DNA of 64,000 nucleotides from Moniliella sp. 'wahieum' (Eukaryota > Basidiomycota > Moniliellomycetes > Moniliellales > Moniliellaceae), in NCBI GenBank assembly GCA_003971905.1, contig RSEE01000010.1:372001-436000 (forward strand), in the 5' to 3' direction. Below the pieces are notes generated by a model. That model was not told where the DNA came from. It saw nothing but the letters and a program-made list of their open reading frames with translations, and did not search any database. This document shows, piece after piece, positions 32,784 to 44,302 of the stretch; the first letter of the stretch is position 1, and every line of letters begins with the position of its first letter. Made by a program: the position numbers and the translations under genes.

Positions 32784-33340
32784 CATTGGTAGTGCTGTCA
32801 TCGCCGACATATTTGACGTGAACCCTATCATTGATAGCGCGTAACCCTTTGATGTTTTCCCCGTCCCTGATGTCTTTGATACATTGAGCGAGTCTGATAT
32901 CCATGTCGCCAGTGACACCCATTTCGTATCTGACATCATGGACATCACTACCGTCCCCGTCATCGAGAACAGCTGCGTTATTTACTTGATTTCTATGAAA
33001 CCAAAGTTCTCGTCCTATATCCATGATAATCATAGATATCCACGACATCAATGGACGTCAGAAAGGGGTCCGTAGTGATAGTAGGAAAAATGTGTTCTGC
33101 AAAGGATGCTTAAATATGGAATAAGAGAATGAGAGTAGGTTGGCCAAAGCAAGGACAAGGCAAGGGAGAATCGCAGCAAAAATCAACTGAATAAAATATC
33201 CGAAGGCTGGAAATGTAAAGACAGGGATCGCAGGGTGGCTAGGAATGATAAGTAGAAGGAAATGGACTCGGCTGGCAGATAGAACCAAGGGCAAAGAAAA
33301 AAGGCAAAAAAGGCAAATATCCGGGAAAGAATGGAAATAG

Positions 33341-35477
33341 TTACATCAGGCTGGCCCATCCGACCAGCAAGGCTGCCCCCAGAGCTGCCAACGAGGGCAA
33401 GGTGTGCGCAGAGGCACTGGTACGGCCTTTGCTCGTTTCCGCACCTTGTGGGGGTGAGGTGGCCGTTTGAGGTCCCGTGCCAGTGTAGATGGTCATTGGC
33501 GGCTGGTCAAAGCCGGAATTGTTGCGGGGAACGGGGAGAGGGGAGAGGGTGCCAATGTCTGGCTTGACGGGCACCATGCCGATCGTGCTCATGTCGCCCC
33601 CAATCGAGACAAACTTGCCCTGGGAAGGGACACCGGCGATGGTCACAAATAGCAGCGCTGGGCCCTGGGTAACTAGGTTCGGGTTGGGGGTGGTAAAGGG
33701 TTTACCGTGTAGACCACGCTTCCATCTTCCTGTACGTCCCACGTATGTTCGAGTTGGAGCGCGCGCTGGCCCATGTGCATGGCGTGGGTGGCAAAGCCAG
33801 GACGAATGACCATGAACTTGGTCGACGCCGCGAGGGCATTGGATGATTTGTTGAAATAGCGAGCGGGGACGGTGACGTTGAAACTGGGGCCACCATAGGG
33901 TAAGACGGTTGGCAAGCCTTGGGGTTCGGGCCGAGGCGCAAAGAAGTAGTCCGGGTACCAACGTTCCAAGACATATGTGGTGTTGTACCCCGGCTTGCTA
34001 GATGCGAGAGGCATGCTGAGGCTCACATCTTGGTGCGGGTTGCTACCACCGATCAGGACCGAGCCATCGGGAATGAGCAAGGCAGTGGAATGGTACAGCC
34101 GGGCATATTGGGAGGAAGAAAAGTTGGCGCGGCGAAGCGCTTGCCCATGGGTGCTTCGGGAGTATACAGCAGAAGTGTGGTGACTGGTCCAGCCGCAAAT
34201 CCCTCCAAGTTGATTGTCTGGCCATTGTGCTGAATCGTGTTCCACGACGTATTGCCATAGCCCGACGTACCGTTCTCGGCACCATTAACAATCAGCATCT
34301 GGCCTGTGGGCAGAAGGACAAACTCGCCCATGGTCCAACCGTGGGGCAGAGGGTCTTCTTGGACAAACTGCGGGTTGGCCATTGGCGAGCCATCGGCATT
34401 TTCAGGTATGATTGACGCACAATTTGTGGAGGCTGGGGTTTCATACATGTTGATGTTGGGCGCCGTGTAGTTACCCCATTGGTCATCATCATCAAGTACA
34501 GTACCTCCACAGAAGAGAATTTCCGGTGTGTATTTGTTGGCCGGCGTGAGCGGCTTCATGGCAGTCGCTGCCGATGCAGGGTACACCCTGACCACTCCAC
34601 CAGGTGTGTCGGGTAGGGGGGTTTCCACGTTTTGGTCATGGTCCCAAATGATGTTGGAAATGTTGGCGTTCATAAAGATCTTGCCACTGGGGAGAAGGAA
34701 CATATGAGGGTACATATTGAGGCCACTGGTGGTGGTCATGAACTGGGACATCTGCATGCCTTGGTAAGAGCCGGGGGCGCTGATGTTGGTACGGTTAGGG
34801 AAGTACTCGTAGGTCGGGTTGGCTCCGCCCACATCGAGGTTATAGATGGATCCGCCACCAGTTGCGGTGGCAAATGTGGGGTCCGTATTGGGCGTGTTTC
34901 GGTTGATGTATCCGCCACCTGTAGCGCCTCCAACGATCACGGCCTCCCCGGAAGCGAGCGTCTCGACTGTGGGGTACCAACGTTTGCTTGCCATGGCCAA
35001 ATGGCCATCGTCGTCCCAGTTGAGGTTGGAGGCGGGCACATTGATATCCAAGAGACGGATGGCCTTGCGCCCATCGAGATTTTGGTATGGGTTGGCATCG
35101 CCTTGGAGAGCGGCACCCCCGTATTGTACGGCCTGGTTGCCACCAACGACGATCCAGGAGCCATTAGGCATGGTAGCGCCAGCAGCACAAAATGTGTTGG
35201 TCTGAACATCCATCGCTCGGGCCGAGCCATCGGTGAGGTCAATCAGCGACGCCCAGACGGGTTTTCCGCTGGGTAGCTTGGCGGGGTTGCCCTCGACCTT
35301 GTCAAGGACAAAAACAGTTTGGTTGTCGACGAGACCGAGCATCATGGCTGAAGCAAGAGAGTCTTTGGTGAAGACCTCGTACGTCAGCGGGGCCGCACCC
35401 TGGGCGTGAGGGACGGCAGAGAGGGAGAGAGCGAGGCCGGCGATGAAGGCCGCCTTCACAGCCGAGCGGCGCATCAT
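33341..35477 (-). CDS. Glyoxal oxidase / galactose-oxidase-like copper radical oxidase
   Basis: Secreted copper radical oxidase that produces H2O2 from aldehydes, anchored to membrane or wall by GPI. The signal peptide follows MMRRSAVKAAFIAGLALSLS at 35477. Seven-bladed beta-propeller landmarks: NTFCAAGATMPNG (thioether cysteine), RWYPTVETLASGEAVIVGG, MYPHMFLLPSGKIFMNAN, LPTGQMLIVNGA, then YARLYHSTALLIPDGSVLIGGSNP (copper-ligand Tyr and His). A DUF1929-like C-domain holds FATHAMHMGQR and GPALLFVTIAGVPS. The C-terminus is Ser/Thr-rich, then hydrophobic (SLAALGAALLVGWASLM), as for GPI attachment. Two frame changes: near 34120 (one base missing before AACTTTTC) and near 33690. The 5' flank is a long pyrimidine tract on the coding strand. 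Confidence 0.9.
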
Positions 35478-35507
35478 GGGCAGATGTGAGAGGAAATTAT
35501 CAAGGAA

Positions 35508-35617
35508 TGAGGGGGAAGAGAGGAGGAGGCGAGGAAGAGAGGAGGAGGAGAGGAAGAGAGGAGGAGGAGGCGAAGAGAGGAGGAGGAAAGGAAGAGAGGA
35601 TGAAGAGGATGAAGAGA
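35508..35617. promoter_or_regulatory. Polypurine/polypyrimidine tract upstream of glyoxal oxidase
   Basis: About 110 bases of nearly pure GGAGGA/GAAGAG on the plus strand, thus CT-rich on the strand of the glyoxal oxidase gene, 30-140 bases upstream of its ATG. CT-rich leaders are common near fungal transcription starts; this one is unusually long and mirror-symmetric in places. Confidence 0.55.
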
Positions 35618-37876
35618 CGCAGTTCACAGTATAACAGCGACTCCGAGAAGCAGCTATAGGACCTGCAACAGGGTTGCACGCCAAAGTCGCGAGGGGATGG
35701 GTACAGTGCGTGGGTGCTGGCTGCGGTGCCAAGCAACGAGGCTCGGCCACCCACACCACACAGTGCTCCAGTGCCCAGGCGGTGTGCTCAGAATGGAAAC
35801 CCAGGCGCCGTGCCTCGGCGGCTGACATGACGCGCATGATGCATGATGCATGACGGTGGTGGCCGAGCGTGGGTGTGTAGTCTTTTTGCTGTGACGATCA
35901 GGTCGACACGACCCGGTGGCATATAGACCCTAGGCCCTAGGTACGAGCATTGGCACACTCGTTGTCCGTCGGATCGTGAGGGAGGGCTTGGCACTTGACC
36001 TTGACGCTCTTGACATGTACGATAGTAGCTGGCGTGTGGGGCAACAGGCAGCAGCAGCAGGCTGTAGCAAGTTCTGCAGAGTGAATCTCTCACAATGTCA
36101 CTAATCCCTTATTGACTAGTCACCAGAAGCTTGAAGAAGAACGCCTTGGGTGTAACGTGTATCCCTCCACCAGAATGTAGAAATGATCGGCGATCGTCCT
36201 GTAAGCCGGTCTCCAGCGATCGGCGACCGGTCTCCCCCAACGCGCAACGTCTGTCGCGCGTCACTGTTTCAACGAATTGCGCAGCATCTTCCACTGTGTT
36301 TTGCTGGACTTTTGCAATTCATCTTGGTTTTCTCCTCGTCTTTCTTCTTCCTACAAACACTCATACGAAACATACGAATTTACGGATCCCGACTTAACGT
36401 TTAACACCTTAACCCCACGGCCGGTCGACTCACCAGTGCCTCACGAAGAACGCTTTCTAGATCTTCCCGTGGCGACGACCGCAGCGCCTCTTCCTGCTCC
36501 TCGGCTCGATGATACGAGCATATCCACGTAAACTATGCTCCGTTCCGGCTTATCTGCGGACCGTCTCATGGATGTTACCGAGACACAATAGGGAGAAATG
36601 ACATATAGGCATCCTCGCTGCCGTTGCGGTTCTAAAGGCTCGCGCATGTTCGGGAACACCTGCCGGAAACCGTCTTTTGTTAGTGTACGGACGGTAGTTA
36701 TAAAATCTTTGTCGAACCCCTTCCACCCTTTTCGTCTTCCTTCCCAATAGCACTCTTGTCATTGAGCTCTCTGCCGTTTTGGACAAGGTCCACCAAGTCC
36801 ATGAGCGATGGAACCACATATATCTCCCTTGACCAGCTGACACACACACGAGAGACGAGAGGACACGATTCTCCTCATATCCGATGGTGTTTCCTTGACG
36901 CCCAAATCCGCCCGGGATCTCGTTGGCTACCCTCTGCCTTGGACGATGTCCTTCTTACTGCCATACGGTTGAGCTGAAACGTTTTGAATCTCGGAAAGTG
37001 AAGGAAGTCGTGGCCATCCCTCCGGGGGTGCGCGTATTATGGGATGTCTCTCATGCCGTAACGTCCCTGCAGTCCCCCCTGTTTTCCTTGTTCATCCGCT
37101 TAGCCCCTAACCGCGACTGGCTGCGTGATGTTGGGCCTCTGTAGGCGCGTCGTCATGGTTGGTTTAGATCTCCACCACCACCACTAGTGTGATCGCGCCG
37201 CCCTCGAGGACCATCACGACACCGTCGGGTCTCATCAAACAGGCACAGCGGCGATATATTATTAGTGACTGTGCGCGGTGGAGAGTTTTATGGCTTTGGG
37301 GGCAGAGAGTGGGGGGACAAACAAGACGGTGTGCGCTCGGCGGGGGGGGATTTTTGCTGGCTCTCCTTTTCCCCCCTCCCCTTCTCGCGTCTAGTGTGCA
37401 TGTCCCGCGCGTCGTGGACTAATCGATCGATGCCGGTGATCCCTCCTTGCGTTTGGCTCCAGCCTCACGGCCTGAGGCCCTTGAGGGCCTCATGCACATG
37501 TCCTCCCACGATCCCATCGTGCTCCGTTGAATCGACGTCACGTGACGCTGGAGGACATCTCACAACCGATTAGTGACTGCTTCGAGTCATCAGCCACACC
37601 AGTCGATCTCAGACCACGTGGCCCCAGCAGAAATGGAACATTTCAATTGACGTCGCCGCTGGGTTTGTTCGGAGGGCGTCTGAAAAATTCGACGTGATGA
37701 TCGATGATTTCGATGATTAGCGAGAGTGTGCCTGCACTCGGCCAGTGTTGGCACATGCAATTGCAATCCGCGTTAATACAACAGACCAACCTCCGCCACA
37801 CGACACCACGCCGTCATTTGCACCTTGCCCAACTACCGCCACCACCACCCTCACCACACTTTCCCGTTTCTCGTCC
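35618..37876. other. Intergenic between glyoxal oxidase and FAP1
   Basis: About 2.3 kb. It has a GATGCATGATGCATGA word near 35837, a CTAGTCAC word at 36112 and a repeat copy at 37065-37235. A short plus frame at 36277-36531, ending in a Pro-rich peptide, has no recognisable family. No gene is supported. Confidence 0.5.
37065..37235 (+). repeat. Dispersed repeat, partner of 29000-29210
   Basis: Shares the ordered blocks listed for 29000-29210, with about 75 to 80 percent identity by eye. Confidence 0.65.
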
Positions 37877-40800
37877 ATGGAAACACCCACGTCGGCTCTC
37901 AACGCCGGCACACCTGCCTTCATTCCCGCCACAGCAGCCGGATCGCTGTCTTCGACACCGGCCAACGCGCAACCTAAGCGACACGCTAAGAAGAAGCCGC
38001 CTTCCGCTGCGAATGCCCGTCCACAGTCTCACGCCAGTGGGTCTACCCCTTCCCAAGGAAAGGCTCAGCCCAGGGGACAGGGTAAGTCCAAAGCGAAGAG
38101 TGCTCCTGCCAACCAGTCCACCACAGCCGATCCACATTCTGGCGACTCTGTTCCTTCACCCCCGCGCTCCGACCAGGGCAAGCCGAATGGCCGGCGCAAC
38201 GCCAAGGGCAAGGGCAAAGGCAAGGGCAAGGGCAAGGCTGTTGCCTCTCTAGGAGACGACCAGCCCTCGGATCCATCCTCATTCCCTGCCACTCCACGGG
38301 AATCACATCCATCCTCAGCCCCGCGCCTGTTCGGTCGGGCCGCAACAAAATGAACACCAAGCTAACATCAGTTTCCCAGAACAAGGATGGCAAGACGGGG
38401 GCCACTTCGTCGCTAACTGCCCCCCTACAAGATGACTATCCCGACTTGCGATCCCGCCTTGTGGCAGAGCTGAGCAATGGAGCGTACGAGTGCGCCATTT
38501 GCTGTGCAGTGGTAGGTGTCCGAGCGCCGGTATGGTCCTGCTCGAGGTGCAGCACAGTTCTTCATCTCAAATGCGCCCAGATGTGGGCGAAAACCAACTT
38601 GGAACAGGCCAAAGCGACCTGGAGGGCGACTCATCCGGGTGAAAACCCATCCACTGCTGCTGAGGGCGAGCTGGCTTGGCGCTGTCCCGGGTGCCAGGCG
38701 ACGAACAGCGCAGTTCCCACGACGTACACTTGCTGGTGCGGTAGCCAGGTCAACCCCAACCCCAGCACTGCATCCCATCCCCCCGGAGCGATCCGCGTGC
38801 CCCATGGATGTGGGAAGCCCTGTCCCAAGGGGGAATGTGAGCATGGTTGTCCCTCCCTCTGCCACCCGGCCGCGTGCCCGCCGTGCCCGATAGTCGTGAC
38901 AAGGGAATGCTTCTGCGGGGCCAAGACCATCTCGGCCCGCTGCAGCCAGTTGAGCCACCACCAAACAGGCAAAGGGGGCATTTCGTGCGGTGCCCCCTGT
39001 AATAAACCCCTGGCCTGCGGGGTGCACACCTGCTCTCGTCCTTGTCACGCTGGCCCATGCGGCGGATGCCAAGAGACATATGTTCGCGCCTGCTACTGCG
39101 GCCGGCACACCCGTTCCATGGTGTGCGGCCTTGGCCAGCCTGTGCACAATGCATGCCCCTCTTCAGAGGGGCAAGAGGCCGCGGAATGGGACGGGTACTT
39201 CGTGTGCGATGAGCGCTGCGCACGCCCCTTCGCATGCGGCGTACATACCTGCGATGAGGGTTGCCATGCCCATGGGCTTGATGCTGGAGTATGCCCGCGC
39301 GATCCATCCAGCGTGACTTCTTGCCCCTGTGGGGCATCAAAGCATTCCTCGGATGCGGGGCTCAGAGCCGTTCAAGATGCTGTTCTGGCCCGCACAAAAT
39401 GCAGCGACCCAATTCCAACCTGCACCCAACCATGCGGTAAGGCTCTTTCTTGTGGCCACACGTGCTCCTCCACATGCCATGAGGGAACTTGCCCTGCATG
39501 CACAGTTCCTACCACCCGTCCTTGCCGTTGCGGGGCCTCTACGGCCACAAGACCTTGTGCACAATGGTCTATCTCCTCGGAGACGGACGTGGTGGATCCT
39601 TCCACGGGTGACGTCCAACCCACCTGCAAGGTCGTGTGTGGGACGCCACTTTCGTGTGTCAAGCACACATGTGCTCGTACCTGTTGCCCATTGGCCTTCC
39701 TCAACCCAGATAGAGCAAAGGAGGCGAGCTCTCATGCCAAACGCCCCACCTCGGCTCGAGCCGCCATCGCCGCTGCTGAGCGGCACGCCTTACTTGAGGA
39801 AGCCTCGGCGGCCGAGCGTGAATTGGCTGACTCACTGGGCCTGCACAATTGTCCCGCCATATGCGGGAAGCCACTCGCCTGCGGCTCACACAGATGCGAA
39901 AGGCAGTGCCACCGTGGCGCTTGTGGGCGGTGCCTCAATGCCTCATTCGAGGAGATCACATGCGCTTGTGGAGGAACCGTGATGGAGCCGCCTGTTCCGT
40001 GCGGAACCAAAGTCGAATGTCGGTTGTCCTGCCACCGTCCTGGTCCCGCATGTGGTCACCCCAAGGTGGCTCATGCCTGTCACGAAGACGATGTCCCCTG
40101 TCCCCCGTGCGTATACCTCACCACCAAAACATGTCATTGCGGCAAGACGCGCATGGCCAACATCCCTTGTTCTCGCGACCCCACGCATTATTTGTGGGAG
40201 CCCTTGCGATGCGACCCTCAACTGTGGTTACCAGTACGTCTCTTTTCTTTTTTCTGTTTTCCTGAGCTCACCCTGAATGATGTCCAGTCGCTGTACCGGA
40301 AAGTGCCATATTGAGGGGGAGGATTGTGAACATTGCACCCAACGGTGTGGCAAGCCTCGTCCATCTTGTGGGCACGCTTGCACATTGCCGTGCCACGCTC
40401 CTTCGGTGTGTAGCGAAGAGGAGGCCTGCACTGCGCCTATTGAGCTGCGGTGCTCATGTGGGCACATGTCGCAGACGGTGCGCTGTGGTGTGTCCACACA
40501 TTCCAAAGGTCGGTCCAAGGACCGAGAGCTGAAGTGCACGGACGCTTGCGCGATCGCTCAGCGCAATACTCGCTTGGCAGAAGCCTTGGGCCTGCCTGTT
40601 CCCACGAAGGCAGACGGAAATGGCTCCTTGACCCCACGCGGACCCAAGATTGTCTACCCTAGCAACTTGCTGGACTTTTACCGGTCGCGTACAATGGAGG
40701 GAGACAAGATTGAGAAGGCCCTTCGTGATTTTTATCTTCTGCCCCCCACGTCGGGTGGCAGTGCCTCCACCGTTCTCCCCCCCCCAAACCGGATGTGCGG

Positions 40801-41526
40801 GAGTTTACCCGTCTTCTTGCACGTCTCTATCGTCTCGACGCAAGGGATGTGGATCGTGATCCTAAGCGGTCGGTGATGATTAGTCGCCCGTCTGGGATGC
40901 AAGGCAGTGCCAACACCCTTCCTCCCCGTCCCACACTTCGAGAGGCATTGGCGGAGCAGGTCCAAGCCGCGGCTCCGTCCTTGACGTTTGGGACACAAGT
41001 GCGTAGCCAACCAAATGGCTATGTGCTGGACGGTCTGTTTGGTGTGGCGGAAGAGGAGATCCGTGCCGCGCTTCCGGTGTTGGCCAAACCTCGCACTCAA
41101 CTGGTTTGGCTCTCGGATTCGCGCTTGCTTATAGCCCGTCCGCAGCACAGCGACTGGCACGCCGACGCCCAAGCCGCTCTCCATGCCCGCGCCGCCTTTG
41201 GTTCGCCTCGCATCTTTCCGGCTCGGGTCGAGTGGAGCTTAGCTTCCGACAAACCCAGACTCAAATCCATGGCGGCTACGCCACTGACTACTTCGTCGTG
41301 GCCTGCCCAGTCAGCCACAGCCTCGGCCATGAGCCCTGCGGCCAATGCACCCGCTGCTCCCTGGGGATCTGCTCGCCCCACAGGCGGCACTTCGGCTTGG
41401 TCTGCCGTGGCGAAGCGGGCCGCCACCTCTGTCCCCCCAGCTCTGTCCACGGTCGCTACTCGCACATCCGAAGCCAGGGCCATGCGACATGCCACAGAGC
41501 ATGTGCCTGATACTTGGGACGCTTGA
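37877..41526 (+). CDS. FAP1: NFX1-type zinc-finger protein (FAP1)
   Basis: Orthologue of human NFX1 and yeast FAP1: RING-CH finger, an array of NFX1 zinc fingers and an R3H domain. Start METPTSALN at 37877. A basic low-complexity region includes a Gly-Lys array (GKGKGKGKGK, 38205-38240). RING: CAICCAVV, CSRCSTVLHLKC, WRCPGC (38490-38700). NFX1 fingers from 38800: CGKPCPKGECEHGC, CGVHTCSRPCHAGPCGGC, CGHTCSSTCHEGTCPAC, CGSHRCERQCHRGACGRC, and further units to 40480. Intron 40234-40287 (54 nt) restores CGYHRCTGKCHIEGEDCEHC. R3H at about 40795-40890: FTRLLARLYRLDARDVDRDPKRSV. Frame changes near 38330, near 40190 (TTT run) and at the C9 run near 40778. The C-terminus is Ala/Thr/Ser-rich. Probably nuclear or an E3 ligase, by family. 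Confidence 0.93.
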
Positions 41527-41910
41527 ATCCATTGGACTGAGGCCACGTGCTTACCGCACCGCCCATAACCTTACTTGCTCGATCTTAGTTTTCTAGTCAT
41601 GACTTTAGTCCCTGGCCGGAATAGCCGGAAATGTTATAGGTTCCGGGGCCGGCTCAGTGCACCCACACGTGTCAGCGTCAATGGGATGCCAGTAATCCTA
41701 CTGTAGTCAACACCCTCTTGTGACAAGTCGTCGTGCTAGGTATTAGCCGGATGAATATTGAATGGCCACCGGCCACAACCCGTCACCTCATAGGAAGCTC
41801 TTCGCTTGGTCGGTTGGGGTCCGGCAGCCGCGGTCTTTGGCCTTCTCTGGCTCTATGCACCCCGTAGGTTTCTTATTCAGAGGCCACAGGTGTGTGACAT
41901 GTGAAGGACA

Positions 41911-42549
41911 GTGACTCTAGTGACTAGTGACTAGTGATGCCATCGTTGAAGAATACATCCTGGTCTGATGAGGTCCCGGTCAGGTCTGAGGCCCTGAAGG
42001 CCCTGAGGCCTTAAACCCTTCAACGTTTTCAAGTTGAACTTCACCACCAGCTTCAGTGACTAGTGACTCCGTACTACACCGTCCCATTCCGGAGAACTGC
42101 ACGAGGGAGCGCGGGGACAGCCATCCGCAGAAGCTGATGTGCTCCAGGAGGGAGAAACACATCTATTCTCACAGTCATGAACCGGTTTTGTGCAAGAAAA
42201 GAGGAGAGGAAAAAAATCTCAAACGTGCCACGCGCGGAGAAGAGCGAATACAGAATGACGAGAGGGGAATTAGTAGAGTAGTCGAGAGAGTCGAGAGAAC
42301 GTCGGGGACTGTTGCACTTCGTGGGGAAAAGCAAGAGCAGAGGACATGCGGGGGACAAAGGGATAGGGGAAAGAGAAAGAGACGAGAGCGAAGCAGAGAA
42401 GATGGGAATGGGAGTCAGAGTATATATAGTAGACCGCAGTGACTAGTGACTAGGGACTAGGACCAGTGACCGTGACGAGTTCCTGGGTCTTTGGGGACAG
42501 GGACACGGGACAGGTGATGGAATAGGACATGGCATAGTGACTAGTGACA
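41911..42549. repeat. Cluster of TGACTAGTGAC tracts
   Basis: Four separate tracts of one to three overlapping GTGACTA units, each centred on the palindrome ACTAGT, within 640 bases. The spacers between them are unrelated sequence. Confidence 0.8.
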
Positions 42550-42852
42550 GGAACTGGCGCAAACGGGAAAATTGCGTGCGACATGCATGAGTGCCGTGGG
42601 ACACAGCAGGGGACAGCCTTGGTATTCCGGTGACATGTGACATGTGCCATGGAAGTGCATGAAGCGTGTGAGCGTCTGAGGGGTGCCAGGGGTTACCGGT
42701 TCATCCCGGTTACCAGCGTTGTCGGCAACTGGTTTCCCGGTTACAGCATGGTAGGGGATTACGGGTTGGAGGGCCAGTCCAGTTAGTACTTTTGGTACTT
42801 CTTGGTCTAGGTTATTCGTCCGGATCCTCCGCGGCCGGTGACCGGTTGGTCA

Positions 42853-42902
42853 TGATGTGCATGATGCATGATGCATGATGATGATGATGATGTGCGTGAT
42901 GC
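42853..42902. repeat. GATGCAT/GATGATG repeat
   Basis: GATGTGCATGATGCATGATGCATGATGATGATG and on. The TGCATGATGCAT word recurs at about 22448, 35837 and 62570. Confidence 0.85.
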
Positions 42903-43242
42903 ACGCAGTACGCACCAACGCATCAACGTACGCTCAACATACCAGCGTACTTGGCAACAGCAGCAGCGTTAGTCTTGCCAAGGTAGGTGGCCGACGGAGT
43001 AGCCGGCTGTGTCTGGATACAAGCAAAAAATCCCCAGTGCCTCAATGCCTCAGGCTGGCGGTGGGTGCGAGTACATGTGAGTGGCCTCCGAGAGGTCAGT
43101 CTGACCGGTGACCCGGTTACCCGGGTACGGGGGGAGAGATGGGTGGGCGGCACGGGCCCTAAGGCCCAGGTGTCTGAGGCCCTGTGCCTAAGGACGTGAC
43201 GCGTGATGCCCACAACAGAACTCAGATGCAGTCATCAAGGGG

Positions 43243-44244
43243 ATGGATGACGAAGCGGTGATGGGTGGGTGCCCCCGTCGGAATAGTGCGACACTGCGAT
43301 GGGAACAGAGCTGGGTGGCTGGCCTAGTGCCCTGCGCTTCTGCCCGGTCGCTGCTGCGGGCCAAGCGGTTAAAGCTTAAAGGTCCCCTCGCTCTCTTCGC
43401 AGCCCCTCGAAACCTGGCGAACGAACGAACGTACGCTGCCCCTCCCTTCTGGCCCTTCGTCCCAGCTTCAGCCCCTGTCCCCCTCCCACCACACCCACCG
43501 TCCCGAGTCACCAGTCAGAACTCCGAAGACGCGGCAACTCGATCCTCAGGCTTCAGTGTGCTCGCTGATCGATCGACCCTCCAAACCCATTATGCGGCGC
43601 ATCAAGCATTTTCCCATGCTCAAGGAGCACGGCATGGCGACCAAAATGGCCACCTGTGTCTCCTTTCCGGTCAGACACCCTCCGTCCAACTCCTTGGTCA
43701 GCTCGCCCCCGATTTCATCTTACCCGACCACGAGGGGCAGATGCATCGTCTGTATGACTATCTGGCGCACGGTCCCGTCTGTCTCTTTATTTTTCCCATT
43801 TCCGGCAGTCCATTTTGTGTCAAGGAGGCATGTGCCTTTCGCAGCGCCCAGGAAAACCTGCCCGCATTTTCAACGGTTCGCTCTACCATCATTGGCCTCT
43901 CCCAAGATACACCGGAACGCCTCCGCAAATTCGTGGAACAGCACGACTTGACCTATCCCGTCTTGTCGGACTGTGAACGCCAAGTGCACAAGGAATGGAA
44001 CGTTGGAACGCGCCTTTTTGGACTGATGAACAGTATGCACGCTCTCTTTTTCTCTCCTATCCGCCTTCCGTTAACCCCTTGTGTCTTTGCAGAACGCGTG
44101 ACTTTCATTATCGACTCTCACGGTGTGGTTCGTGGATGCGCTGAAGGGGTGAACTATCGCGGGCACTTGCGTTATGCCCAGTCATGGCTTGACCGACTCG
44201 AGTCGGAGGATGCATTGCAGCAGGAGAGGAAGGTGCTGCTGTGA
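43243..44244 (+). CDS. Peroxiredoxin, BCP/PrxQ-like
   Basis: Thiol peroxidase of the AhpC/TSA fold. GQLAPDFILPDHEGQ opens the domain near 43700. The peroxidatic site is SGSPFCVKEAC: Cys-x4-Cys in one helix, the BCP/PrxQ arrangement where the second cysteine can resolve the disulphide. IIGLSQDTPERLRKFVEQH and YPVLSDCERQVHKEW follow. An intron of 60 nt (44033-44092) is likely, joining GLMNKRVTFIIDSHG; it reads through if retained. Upstream of the domain the frame stays open to ATG 43243, giving about 150 residues with an Arg/Ser/Ala-rich start suggestive of mitochondrial import; the true start could be later if an exon or indel was missed. No frame break in the domain itself. Confidence 0.85.
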   Translation: MDDEAVMGGCPRRNSATLRWEQSWVAGLVPCASARSLLRAKRLKLKGPLALFAAPRNLANERTYAAPPFWPFVPASAPVPLPPHPPSRVTSQNSEDAATRSSGFSVLADRSTLQTHYAAHQAFSHAQGARHGDQNGHLCLLSGQTPSVQLLGQLAPDFILPDHEGQMHRLYDYLAHGPVCLFIFPISGSPFCVKEACAFRSAQENLPAFSTVRSTIIGLSQDTPERLRKFVEQHDLTYPVLSDCERQVHKEWNVGTRLFGLMNSMHALFFSPIRLPLTPCVFAERVTFIIDSHGVVRGCAEGVNYRGHLRYAQSWLDRLESEDALQQERKVLL

Positions 44245-44302
44245 TGACCAACCAGGTCGGCCTTATGACACCCCCCAGCTCTCCTCTTTCCAGACACTAA
44301 GT

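Larger units (their letters stand above)
27014..33340. other. Repeat-rich island without supported conserved genes
   Basis: About 6.3 kb. The first 330 bases are a pyrimidine-rich 3' flank. The remainder consists of dispersed repeat copies, hairpins, a tandem duplication and a minisatellite, listed separately, plus two short open frames without known motifs. Confidence 0.55.
41527..43242. other. Intergenic, rich in self-complementary words
   Basis: About 1.7 kb without a supported gene. It has multiple TGACTAGTGAC tracts (41911-41937, 42056-42068, 42438-42476, 42534-42549), AGGCCCTGAGGCC words near 41990, CCGGTTACC words (42690-42750 and 43105-43125), and a GATGCATGATGATGATG run (42853-42892). 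Confidence 0.6.

Noticed and set aside
32275..33051. 258-codon minus frame with an LDVGG-VIDVGG repeat
   Set aside because: The repeat is forced by an 18-base minisatellite whose period is a multiple of three; the flanks do not look coding on this strand.
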